A stretch of DNA of 64,000 nucleotides from Paragonimus westermani. Lineage: Eukaryota; Platyhelminthes; Trematoda; Plagiorchiida; Troglotrematidae. The notes under the pieces were generated by a model. That model made no database searches. It saw only the letters and a program-made list of their open reading frames with translations, and was not told the DNA's origin. The translations under genes were made by a program, and so were the position numbers. The stretch lies in contig QNGE01000989.1 in assembly GCA_008508345.1 (NCBI GenBank), forward strand, positions 1 to 64,000, written 5' to 3'. Of the stretch, positions 25,001-34,303 are shown in pieces. Position 1 is the stretch's first letter. Each line of letters starts with the position of its first letter.

Positions 25001-28000
25001 AGTTTATTTTGAATTCTTTCACTTATATGGTTAATTCTGTTTTACTGTTCATAGTTTGCTTCATGAAAGCCCAAGCGCAGGGCAGAACCATAGAAATTTG
25101 TTTTTTTGTTAGTAATGTTACCGCCGAAAACGGTGGTGTCGACAATCAGTAAGTGGTGATGACCGAGTAAATTGCGTTTCTTTCGTATCACAATGTTTAG
25201 GCCGCGATGTGCTCGCCATTATTCCCTTTTTCACTGGAAATCATCGGTGAGGACAACACGGGCACCGATCCCGGACCTGAAGTGTTGGACCCTTTGACTG
25301 AACAAGAAATAGAGCATTTTCGTGCCACTGAGGTGAGTATTTTTTAATGTCTGATATCGTAGCTTATTCATGGCTCAGTTAAATAAGTTTATATTGTATA
25401 ATTACCAACGAATAAAATATTGGCCACTTAATGTGTTTCATATTTTACGTCTGCATTTTTTTGGTATGCGTGAGATAAGTCCAATAACCAGTCTAATCTT
25501 ATTTCCTAATTTATACCTGCACAAAACCACCACAATCGGTTCGGTTTACAATGTACAACAGATCTAGTCTTATAAATTTACCTATCCCATGACAAGAATA
25601 CACACATTATTTATCTGTTTACAAAACATAGCACCAAAACAGCCAACTGCTCACAATTTTGAACAAACAACTTTTACTCGCTCTTAGTTCATGAAGATTC
25701 CAATAAATGAGCTGTTTTAAATAGCCTTAGGTGTGCCTCGGTGCCTTTTATCGGGTAGGAATTTTGGATGACAATCGAGGAATTCGCAAGATGGCAGACT
25801 GTAGCAAACCGGTTTCACCGATATGGATTATCAGTCACTGATAGTAAAGGTATGCAATTTCCACCCGTCTCCTACATCATAAAGCACAAAGTGTGAACAG
25901 GTTAGTTCACAAAACCACAACATGATCAACAGAAGGAATGTTAAAACACTAGGGTTCTTCTAAGAGATATCTTCATCGCGGATTGTGTGAACATCTTTAA
26001 AAAAACGTTTCATAATTCTTTTCAGCTTTCCTGAAAAGAATGTACTAACGTTATTAAAATCTGCCTTACGTTCCTTTACTCACAGTATAAGAGGTCGCAA
26101 GACATTTCTTGCCTCGACATTTTACAAGCATTAATTGTCATTACAAAACACGCTCATTGAAACATTTATGACAAAGTTAGTGGCTCCAAAGACGTATCCG
26201 TCTCTGCCTAAACAGCGCGCGGAACGACGGAAAAACGTAGCAAGTATCGATCTTAAGTATGGCTTTTTTGTGAGTAAAAACGGTAACCGATGAAAGAAAA
26301 GTAAATCACAAGCGCAATTTTTTCTATCATACGTTTCATGTAAATCGTTTAGTAGATATCTTGAAAATTTTCAGTGTAAGCAAATAATCTCCAGTTCTCT
26401 GCATTTGGTGAGCGGAATGTATGAAACTAATAAACTAACTTGTTTTGCAACAATTCACGTTATTTGGGGTGACCCGCTTGTTCGAAAGAGATATTACACG
26501 AAATGATTATTTTGACCAACTGAAGTTGAAAATATTACCTTATCCATTTAGATGAAAGACAACTCCGAGAATTTTGGTAGTCAGTTTTGTTTTCTCATCG
26601 TCATCAGAGGCACAAAAAGAGAACAGTGCCTCAGTGGTTCGCGCTGATACTCACTTGTGTTATAGCTGCGAAGTACGTAGCAAGCCCTAGCCAACAGAAT
26701 AAGTGGAGCGTAGGATGAGATCTAACCAGGAAAACACCAATTATGTTCATATCCAAGTGTTTCACAGGTTGCAAGCAAGCGCCCAAGTTATACATGAGAT
26801 TAAGGCAGCATCAATAAGACAGCTTCTTTACAGATTTTACTGTCTCATTTCATTGGGTGTCTCAGACTACTTCGTTTCTGACCTACTTCCAATTGAAGAT
26901 TAGTTATTCCTCTGGGAGTTTTATACGGTGCTAAGTCGTGCATAGCAAGTGAGAGATTTAAGATTTCCGTTCTCAAATCTATTGTCTTAAATAAGTCACC
27001 TGACTCACAATTACAACACTTCAATGTGTTTCGCAAACAAACCGATCGAAAATATGGAGTAGACCAGAAACAGTGCAGTGTGAAAGAGAAAAGACATTCG
27101 TAAATGAGTAAAACCACCATTTTGGAAGTCGAATCAGTGCGGTCGAACGTTTTTGGGCGCTACGCTGGAGGCACGATAGCGTAATCTATTGCAATGTCGT
27201 AAGAATGCGTTTGCCCACCATTAAAAATTCTCGCAGAGCATGAAACTAACCGGTCATTAACACTCAATGCGGCCAGCATAGATGACCTGGCATCAGCTGT
27301 ACTGTGAAATAGCAGTACAACTGGCAATAAATCGATGCGCCTTATTAAAATGACTACCTACTAGCCGGACCAGTTTACTGATAATTTGTGTTATTGCTGT
27401 CTCACGATTGACACAACGCCCAATACAGTGGCCGTTTGTTTGTGGCGTGCAAGTATTCATGTTGAAAGTTTATACTCACGAGGTTATGAGCTCGAGCAAA
27501 TGTTTGATGGCCATGTTAGCGTGTACATTCTTGTAAATCAACCAGTAGCACGTGCACCGAGTGCTTCCTGAGAAACAGTAAACAGAAAGGCAATATATTC
27601 GTAGGTTAGCTGTATCCTGTACGAAGTCACTTTTATCAGGAATTGGACTAGTTGTGAAACAAATGAAGTTCAGCCGCTGTGTGGCAATTTTCCGCGAGCA
27701 GATTTGGAGAATTGCTCGGTTAACTTCAGTAAAGTACCCTTAGTTATCCTCGAAAAAGTTTTATGGACGAGGAAAGTTAACACACCAATTGCTATCAGTC
27801 GGATAAGAAACAAACGCACATAGCACAATTTTATTCTGAGTATAGTTCAGCAACGCAAATTGGTACTTCTGCATTCCAACAGATACTTATTCTGCTAAGT
27901 GACCCATGTAGGATGTTAAGCAAACAGATTAAAATTGATTATAATATCTTGCCAGAATTTATTTGATTGAGGGCACATCCATATATTTGTCACAAAGCAA

Positions 28001-30716
28001 TTATTACGTAAACAGCAAGACAGTGTTCGCAAAATAAATAGATATATATATATAGGTATACATATATAGATATATAAAACTGCCGCATCAAACTTTATCT
28101 TGGAATTCAAGAGAAGCTGATACTTAAATTTACTTCCCTAGTTCCTCTAAAAAACATGTCATTGTGATATCGCCCTACTATGTGGAGACAAACACTGGTC
28201 ATAATAGGTTTCCTTGACAATTTCCACCGGAACAAGCTTTGGTTGTATTCACATCACCTGATCATCGGCGATTTTTGAACCGTTCAAATGAATTACACGT
28301 CTATGTAGGGTGAGACAGAAAAGGACATTTTAAGACTTAATACTAGCTGATGCTTCAGAGCCTGCTGTAAGACTATCCTACGAAAAACTGAGTTGTCCAA
28401 TGATCTCACCATCTTGACAAGTTAAATACTAAGCTCAAAAATTAGCCACTACAGTAGGACGGACACTTGTAACGGTTTTCGTACCCATTTTTATTGCGGT
28501 GGCTTTCGTTAGTAGACAGTAGACACAATGTTTTGTGGACAGGTTGATGGCTAAACTTTCATATATCATGCGTGGGAATGCGATTGTCATTTATATTCAG
28601 ACGTTATCGTCTGTGTCTACAATCTATCATCCATGTCCAATCGTTTTTCGTGTTCGATCGAACTTAGAAAGAAAGATAATCCTGCATCCAATGAACATAG
28701 ACGTTTGTTCCTTGTTTAAAAGGAATCATGCTACTCGCATTTACCTTATTAAAGCTGGTCACTATTTTGGATATGAAACAGGCACTGAAGCTTACCTACG
28801 TAACAGGATTCAATCGTACTGAAGTTTATTGAGAGTATTCCAGCGACTTCATTACGAACAACGGTGTATCTACGGTTGTCCTTGGTACTAGTTCAACGGA
28901 ATGAAAATTTTGACAGTGGTGACTGAAAAATAAATGTCAAGTCTACTCATTCCACTATGCAACATACGCGCGTAAGCAAGCAGACGTGAGAATCATTCAG
29001 GGCTGCTGACCAATAAGATACACTGAACCGGAAAGTGGCTTGACCAAAATTTACCGGTATATATATAAAAAGTTCACATTCTAACTCATAGAATTAACCA
29101 GAGATTTCACTCCATAAGTAGAAGGATAAAATGCAACTGGAATTTTTCGAAATATACATGTTTAGAAATGACTGATCAACACCCGGATTCTCGTTACTAC
29201 GGTCTGTAGGACCTGTCTGTCCAAAATATCGAATCTGGCCGCTAGGATGTGAATCAGCAGCACTGTGATCACATCATGCTGTCAAAAGCTTACAGAATTA
29301 CAACAATAACTTTGCCTACTGATAACACAGCGTCAACATTCGGTGCGCGTGCACCACTAGCAGATTCCAGTTTCTCAGCCAAGTATGTGATCATTTATGG
29401 GGAAGGGCATAATTTTACTGTGAGACGAAGGTCACCTGAAGGCTGCGTCACATTTTCAGTGATTTCTAGGGGAAATAGTCACGTAGGTTCTGTCGAAACT
29501 GTTAACTACACACACAGTTGCTTTGTATAGTTTTGATGGATGCGTGTATGGGCCAAAATATTTTTGCTGAATGTAGGATGAACGGTCATGTAGGTGTTTT
29601 CGCGCAGTCCCCTTTTGAGAAACACGTAAGGGAATCTTTGGGGAACCTCAAAATAATGGACGAAAATTAAATTTAGAGTATTCCAAGTTAACACTGAGTT
29701 AAATTTACAGAAATACAGTCTGAACTCATCGATGTGCCTCACGACAGTTCGTATGTTACAGTTTTTGAATATATTGCACCGAGCTACTGAGGTATTTACG
29801 ACTGCCTGTGTTTTCCGCTGCACGGTTCTATGAGGATATTTAATTCAACTAATGAATGCCTGTACTAATCGTTAAAACATCTTGTTTCACGTATATACCG
29901 AAGAGGTGTATACAAGCAGGCGAGTCGATAAAGCGAACGCTGCCGGAATCTATGATGAAGTTGAGTGTGAATATAAATTTATTGCGTAGGATGTAGAGAT
30001 GACGTAAAGACTAATACGCTGTATACTACAAGCATACTATAAAGGAGTGAGTAGAAATGGATCCATCAACTGTATACGCTGTAGCCGATCCACACTCTAC
30101 AATACAGTGTTGTTTTATTCCTGTTAACCGTTTGACATTTTGCAGTGAGAAAGCAGTCACTAAAACAATAACAATATTGCTAAAGATTCCAGCATTTGAG
30201 CTAACGGCAAAAGAAATTGTGAGGTTGTAATTTAACATTTGGTTATATATGACAATTTTTCATGTAGGTAACTAATGATAAGCCAAAACGATAAACGCCT
30301 GAGTTCAGATCAAGAAAATAAATGAGGGTACTGAACGACGAAAGAACCTGTACGTATATATTTGTGTTTACCGGCCGCGAGAACTAGCAGAAACCTAAAA
30401 ACGGTGCCTGATGTATCATCTTGTCGTTTCTGTCTGTTTTCTTTCCAAGTCTGAAATACAGGATTTGAATAACACAGAAACAACAAGGTTAAACACTTTA
30501 AATGAATTGACGGAACTGGCATACAAGACACGCAGATGTATGCAGCAAGAGTGGAAGAACCGAGTGCTGCCAACCCAGGTAGAGGCAGTGGAACAGCTTT
30601 GTCAATGGTTGGATGCTGAGGGAAAGCGGTCCGAAACACAGATCTATTCAAATCAGATAGATCAGCTGAAAGCTATCTGGAAAAATTTTGAACCGAGTGT
30701 ACCTGCAGTAACTCTG
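18969..30716 (+). CDS. divergent HSP110/HSPA4-like chaperone gene, eight exons seen
   Basis: Exons 18969-19073, 19150-19317, 19378-19600, 19650-19885, 19947-20102, 20174-20389, 25201-25332 and 30462-30716 join in frame to about 497 residues. The first six give an Hsp70-superfamily nucleotide-binding domain (NBD) closest to cytosolic HSP110: VGFDVG near residue 6, LGGRKFD at 220-226, VGGSCRIPA at 330. There is no signal peptide, which argues against the ER paralogue HYOU1. Exons 7-8 encode the helical lid (LTEQEIEHF, then NELTELAY and QWLDAEG). HSP110 proteins normally have about 800 residues and act as Hsp70 nucleotide-exchange factors. Here the beta substrate-binding domain is missing, and two residues matching catalytic ones in Hsc70 are changed (Lys71 to Val58, Asp199 to Ser191). 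About 12 residues are also lacking between exons 1 and 2. Introns grow from 49-76 bp at the 5' end to 4.8 and 5.1 kb. It is expressed-looking but degenerate. No stop codon is seen, so the 3' end is open. Confidence 0.88.
19150..19317 (+). CDS. HSP110-like exon 2: NBD subdomain I
   Basis: Starts RFVGTLATL, equal to RxIGxxA in the family, and contains TTLLNFVDLLGCKY at the position of the NTVxxFKRFxGR segment. The Lys of FKR (Hsc70 Lys71, needed for ATP hydrolysis) is Val here. Ends at CGG before gtgagt. Confidence 0.88.
19378..19600 (+). CDS. HSP110-like exon 3: NBD middle
   Basis: Contains FIPEQLLAMQLLQLK, equal to the TxEQVxAMLLxKLK helix, then NVVISIPVHY and AGLKCLHLQCDTTA, equal to VVSVPxxY and AGLNCLRLxNExTA. 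The family Glu (Hsc70 Glu175) is Asp162. Ends in phase 1 before gtatac. Confidence 0.9.
19650..19885 (+). CDS. HSP110-like exon 4: phosphate-2 region
   Basis: IALTYAYY and VFVSIGYRTSQVAV align with VALAYGIY and VFVDMGHSAYQVSV. The Asp of the phosphate-2 motif (Hsc70 Asp199) is Ser191. LKMLATVSDPELGGRKFD is strongly HSP110-like. Intron of only 49 bp upstream. Confidence 0.92.
19947..20102 (+). CDS. HSP110-like exon 5: NBD subdomain IIB
   Basis: SARRLLTACEALKIRMSS matches the ALLRLxQECEKLKKLMSA helix, followed by LPIKVESLVKNKDL, equal to LPLxIECFMNDxDV. Phase 0 on both sides, 52 residues. Confidence 0.92.
20174..20389 (+). CDS. HSP110-like exon 6: adenosine motif and NBD end
   Basis: VHAIELVGGSCRIPALQ is the adenosine-binding motif (xAVEIVGGxxRIPAV). 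FGKSGSATMNAQEAVALGCAIR matches FGKxxSTTLNADEAVxxGCA. The nucleotide-contacting Gly-Gly is kept. Phase 0 on both sides. Confidence 0.93.
23560..24170 (+). repeat. possible retroelement 3' end with microsatellite tail
   Basis: This part of the intron is GC-richer than its surroundings and has a 99-codon plus-strand frame (23700-23999) with an Arg/Ser-rich start but no known motif. It is followed by a pyrimidine tract and a (TGA)9 run at 24138-24164. Non-LTR elements of the RTE type often end in such simple repeats. Family assignment is not possible by eye. Confidence 0.3.
24138..24164 (+). repeat. (TGA)9 microsatellite
   Basis: Nine uninterrupted trinucleotide units inside the long sixth intron. 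Confidence 0.95.
25201..25332 (+). CDS. HSP110-like exon 7: linker and start of lid
   Basis: AAMCSPLFPF follows GCAIR where the family has xAILSPAFKV. The exon then passes through an acidic spacer (EIIGEDNTGTDPGPEVLD) and enters LTEQEIEHFRATE, the first lid helix. The roughly 150-250 residues of the beta sandwich that normally separate these are absent from the exon. Clean borders: ag at 25199-25200 and gtgagt at 25333. Confidence 0.8.
25759..25849 (+). pseudogene. isolated calpain-like exon fragment
   Basis: Between an acceptor-like gggtag and a donor-like gtatgc, 30 codons read EFWMTIEEFARWQTVANRFH. Calpain cysteine proteases have DGEFWMSFEDFxxxF at the end of the protease core. No other calpain piece is visible nearby, and in the HSP110 chain this segment would break the frame of exon 8. 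It may be a stray pseudo-exon or a chance match. Confidence 0.3.
28036..28078 (+). repeat. AT-rich dinucleotide tract
   Basis: Imperfect (TA)n interrupted by g and c within the seventh intron. Confidence 0.8.
30462..30716 (+). CDS. HSP110-like exon 8: helical lid
   Basis: NELTELAYKTRRCMQQEW aligns with the NxxExYxYxxRDKL helix of HSP110, and CQWLDAEGKRSETQIY with ENWLYEDGExxxxxxY, followed by IDQLKAIWKNFEPSV, equal to LAELKxLGxPI. Coiled, charged and 85 residues long. Ends in phase 0 before gtaagt. The next in-phase exon is that at 34304, so either it continues or an unseen terminal exon exists. Confidence 0.88.
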
Positions 30717-30981
30717 GTAAGTGAAAGTGATCGACTGTTCTGTGGATAACGCAATGAAAAAAATAACAGAAAGCCAGGTACACGTCATTCCATTACAATA
30801 CCTGACCTGCGTTCTGATTGGATGAAACAGAGTTTCCAACTTTTTCCGTGTGAAAGACATTCACTAAGTCCGAATCCGCCTGAGATAATAACGTTACTGA
30901 GTGTTTTCCAGAGGTAATTGAGTTGTTTGAAACATTGGTTCCCACTGATAAATTCGAAAAAACCCAACAGTAACAAGTAAT

Positions 30982-31108
30982 AGCTTGATGAATGCACAAC
31001 CGCGATTCTTGTAATCGTATGAGCTGTTAACTGCGAATACTCTAACGCTAACCTTTTTTCAGTGGAGGTTACGCTTCTGACTCTCAATATCAGTTTATAC
31101 GATATAGC
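30982..31108 (-). repeat. left arm of a 127-bp inverted repeat
   Basis: This stretch is the imperfect reverse complement of 32636-32762 (shared blocks such as tgcacaaccgcgattctt and atcagtttata, with scattered changes). The arms face each other across about 1.5 kb holding the tandem hammerhead repeats. Confidence 0.75.
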
Positions 31109-31833
31109 TCGTTCTGTCAGTTAAATAAACTTACACGATGCGGCCGCCAGGACGCACGAAATAACTATTTTCAGAGTCTTCGGCATTCACAATTGCCACT
31201 CCATCGTTCTACTACCAAGATTCTATGCAAGTAATGCGAGACATTTGCTTGTTTAAAGCTTCGTAAATAGCGTTTTTTTGTTGTGCGTCAAAGTGGCTGG
31301 AGCTTTTTGAGTTCAAGAAACAATACAATTGATAGCAATAATCATCTGTCAACCCCAAATCCATCGTTCCGCAACAATACCTACCTTAAACGGAACAAAA
31401 ACCACCTATTTGAAAAAGGGCCATGTAAAGACATGTAAAATGTCTTGCACAGTAACATTTCGTTCGCATCTTACCGGTTACTTTTGCGAAATTAACATAC
31501 ACTTTATATAGCGGAGGAGAAAGCAGCTGGCCGAAATAGATCTAATCATATTTGATACAGTCAATCAGGTGACGAAAGCGGAAGCAACAAGATGCAACTG
31601 AAGCGTATTCATTATTGGAAAACATAAGTTGAATGTAACACAGTAGAATTGTGATGAGCCAAAAGAGTACTAGAAATCTGAGAAGAAAGAGGTGTTTGAA
31701 AAAAATCCATATATATTGGATAGAAGAGATCGGATATGAATGAAAAAACTGTACAAAACAAACAAGAGTTGAAAAAATGTACATCGATTCACAATGAGTA
31801 AAAAAGATAACGCAACATGGATTAGGGAATTAG

Positions 31834-32199
31834 TCGCGGGGTTACCGATTGGAGTTAACAGGACAGTAACTGTGTCTCCTCTCCAGACGATCGGGAAACC
31901 TGATCATTGCTCACAAGCGAGAGTGGTTGAGGGTTCAGATTTGATAATTCGGTCGTGTCTAATGTGAAGTCAATGGCGCAGTGGTTAACACGGTTGCCTC
32001 ATGATTGGAATGTCCGGAGTTCAAATCCCGGCCGTGGCAAGGATATGCACTACTGACGAGCTCTAATGAGAGCGAAACTCGAGTCTAGTGCTTCTTTTCG
32101 AAAGAGGCTGGCTGGAAAGTCTATCTGAATGCGAACGCTGCGATCAAATGTGAGTGATGGTCAACTTGAAAATAAACCAAATCCCCGACTACTCATCAG
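31834..32199 (+). repeat. tRNA-headed hammerhead repeat, copy 1 (intact)
   Basis: The unit has an upstream segment (tcgcggggtta...), a tRNA-like Pol III promoter with A box TGGCGCAGTGG (31974-31984) and B box AGTTCAAATCC (32018-32028), a hammerhead ribozyme (32047-32091) and a tail ending ccccgactactcatcag. It repeats 431-432 bases downstream. A Pol III head plus a hammerhead is the layout of the Sm-alpha repeats known from schistosomes. Sequence identity to Sm-alpha was not testable here. Confidence 0.75.
32047..32091 (+). ncRNA. type I hammerhead ribozyme, copy 1
   Basis: Stem I GCACTA/TAGTGC (32047-32052 with 32086-32091). Core CTGACGA (32053-32059). Stem II GCTCT/AGAGC with loop AATG. 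Core GAAA (32074-32077). Predicted self-cleavage after GTC, between 32085 and 32086. All conserved core bases are present. Stem III is ACTC/GAGT with no loop at all, so it is an 8-base palindrome that could pair between two molecules better than within one. Confidence 0.85.
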
Positions 32200-32265
32200 T
32201 AATCTAAAATATCGCCTTGCAGGTTTAATGAGTTCTGTGATCTCGACCTGTCTCGGAAGTCCTAA

Positions 32266-32630
32266 TCGCGGGGTTATCGATTGGAGTTAACAGGCAGTAA
32301 CTGTGTCTCCTCTCGAGACGATCGGGCAACCTGATCATTGCTCACAAGCGAGAGTGGTTGAGCGTTCAGATTTGATGATTCGGTCGTGCCTAATGTGAGG
32401 TCAATGGCGCAGTGGTTAACACGGTTGCCTCATGATTGGAATGTCCGGAGTTCAAATCCCGGCCGTGGCAAGGATATGCACTACTGACGAGCTCTAATGA
32501 GAGCGAAACTCGAGTCTAGTGCTTCTTTTCGAAAGAGGCCGGCTGCAAAGTCTATCTGTATGCGAAGGCTGCGATCGAATGTGAATGACGGTCAACTTGA
32601 AAATAAACCAAATCCCCGACTACTAATCAG
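32266..32630 (+). repeat. tRNA-headed hammerhead repeat, copy 2 (intact, tandem)
   Basis: About 365 bp and highly similar to copy 1 along its whole length, with A box 32405-32415, B box 32449-32459 and hammerhead 32478-32522. The two units are in the same orientation, separated by about 66 bases of unrelated sequence. The right inverted-repeat arm begins six bases after its end. Confidence 0.75.
32478..32522 (+). ncRNA. type I hammerhead ribozyme, copy 2
   Basis: Identical in core and stems to copy 1: CTGACGA, GCTCT/AGAGC, GAAA, palindromic stem III and the GTC cleavage site. Predicted cleavage falls after base 32516. Cleavage at both copies of a read-through RNA would release a unit-length RNA of 431 nucleotides. 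Confidence 0.85.
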
Positions 32631-32635
32631 AACGC

Positions 32636-32762
32636 GCTATACCTTATAAACTGATAGTGGGTGTCAGAAGCGAAACCTCCACTGAACGTTGGTTAGCGCC
32701 AGGGTTTTCTCACTTAACAGCTCATACGATCATAAGAATCGCGGTTGTGCATCCATCAAGCT
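32636..32762 (+). repeat. right arm of a 127-bp inverted repeat
   Basis: Partner of 30982-31108. Similarity stops at about 32762, beyond which the flanks are unrelated. Confidence 0.75.
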
Positions 32763-33129
32763 CTCCGACGAGTGATGGAACTGATCAGTATTTACAAGTT
32801 CCAACGGCTCTATTGCACTATGGATTGCACCATCAGGACAGATCAGTCGGAGAGTGTGGTGTACTATGACGGTTGAAGATCAATCAAAATGTTTGGATCT
32901 GGTTTGTGCCAGATGTGCATTATGGAAACAGGAGGTGCTGCAAAGTGTCCGTGTGAACGTTTAGTGAGGCATTGCTTTTGAAAAGAGTCTAGTTCTAGAG
33001 TTCATGCGGGAAAAGTGGGATGTCTAGTTCAGGATTAGGCTTTTTTAGCCTCAGTTTCTCCGATTTCATGTCAACAGTGTGATGATGTAGCCATACAAGA
33101 GATCAGCTGTGATATTCATACAATGCAAA

Positions 33130-33344
33130 GGTTAGAAAACTACCAAATCAATGATTAACACGAATCTCTCATGAGAGCGTAGTCAGGGTTCTAATCGTGG
33201 CCGTAACAAGTATACGCACTGTTGATGAGCTCTGACATGAGGAAAACTCAAGCCTAGTGCGCTTTTAGAAAAGGGCAAATTGGAAAAGCTATGAGAAGGC
33301 GACGAATGTGGAAAAGTAATTTTTGTTTCAGTCTGACTACTCAG
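33130..33344 (+). repeat. tRNA-headed hammerhead repeat, decayed copy
   Basis: Recognisable by gattaacacg and ggttctaatcgtggccgt in the tRNA-like head, the hammerhead relic and the tail ending gactactcag. The upstream A box is not intact. Confidence 0.6.
33216..33260 (+). ncRNA. decayed hammerhead ribozyme
   Basis: Stem I GCACT/AGTGC and GAAAAC are kept, but the core reads TTGATGA (C to T at the first position), stem II has a larger loop and stem III plus the cleavage triplet are altered. Self-cleavage is unlikely. Confidence 0.5.
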
Positions 33345-34303
33345 TGTTTTGCAATGAGGCTTAACAAAACCTTATTGTCAGTGAAGTTTATCTCATCCAC
33401 GGGAAAAACAGGATCGACTTATGCAAACTTTTGACAACTTTGATCACACATTTTTTTCTGTCACATTCGGAGTCAACTTTCGCGTTCAGGTGAACACGTC
33501 TGCAATCCCCTTTTGAGCAGACGCACCACACTCGACTTGCACGTTTGCTAGAGCCAGTCATCGATGCATATCCTTACTTTGGTCGCATCCTAAGCTCCAG
33601 AACATGTGCCTGCGACCAACACCACTTTCTTTGCAATCAGATTACTGTGTCTAAACCCTGGACCACAACCGCTTGTGAAGATCGCTCAAGCTGTCCGATC
33701 ACCTCCTGGGTATACCCAATTACTGTTCTATTGTAATTAAGGTACAGACCGTATAATCGATGACGGAGCGATCGGGCGTAGATGAATATTCTGTATTGTT
33801 CCTTGCCGTAACAACTATTCTCCACAATAAGTTCCCCAGCGAACTAGATTTTAATGACCTCTCTCTAATTGAATTTAAGTTTACCGAGTGCATTATGGAC
33901 GGTAGTTTCCGAAGGTAAAGGTCACATGACAGTCAGAAACAAAAGAGGAGGCAGAACGAACGCATAGGTTAGAGAGGCAATGAAACCTAATCATAACTTA
34001 TGTAGCCGGGCGTTATCTTACCATCTAAGTCGTTAGAACAGTAGCATCTTCAGCGGTCGATGGGCTATATAAGCAGCTTGATACATTTTGCTCGTGAATA
34101 GTTTCATGAAGACCATCTGGAACGTAAATTGAGTTGACTACGTGTGCACGGTAACATATCTTTCTGGATTGTGGTGGCAACTTGCGAACGTGGACAGACA
34201 TAAACACACACAATTCTAATTAGAGTGCATACTGTCAGTGCGGTTCTTCACGTGGACTAATAGGCAATTAATTCATATGTATTACGTTACTGCCGCAACT
34301 CAG

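Larger units (their letters stand above)
20390..25200 (+). other. intron 6 of the HSP110-like gene
   Basis: A 4.8-kb interval between gtaaga at 20390 and ag at 25199-25200. I searched it for missing beta-domain exons and found none that matched the family. A possible 24-base open segment (20549-20572) with splice-like borders has no support. It contains a GC-richer unexplained stretch and a TGA microsatellite near 24.1 kb. Confidence 0.7.
25333..30461 (+). other. intron 7 of the HSP110-like gene
   Basis: A 5.1-kb interval. Besides a lone calpain-like exon (25759-25849) and an AT dinucleotide tract (28036-28078), I see only short frames without motifs. Confidence 0.65.

Noticed and set aside
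31974..32042. functional tRNA gene
   Set aside because: A and B boxes are present, but no cloverleaf with a proper anticodon arm and acceptor stem can be drawn; it is the promoter head of the hammerhead repeat.
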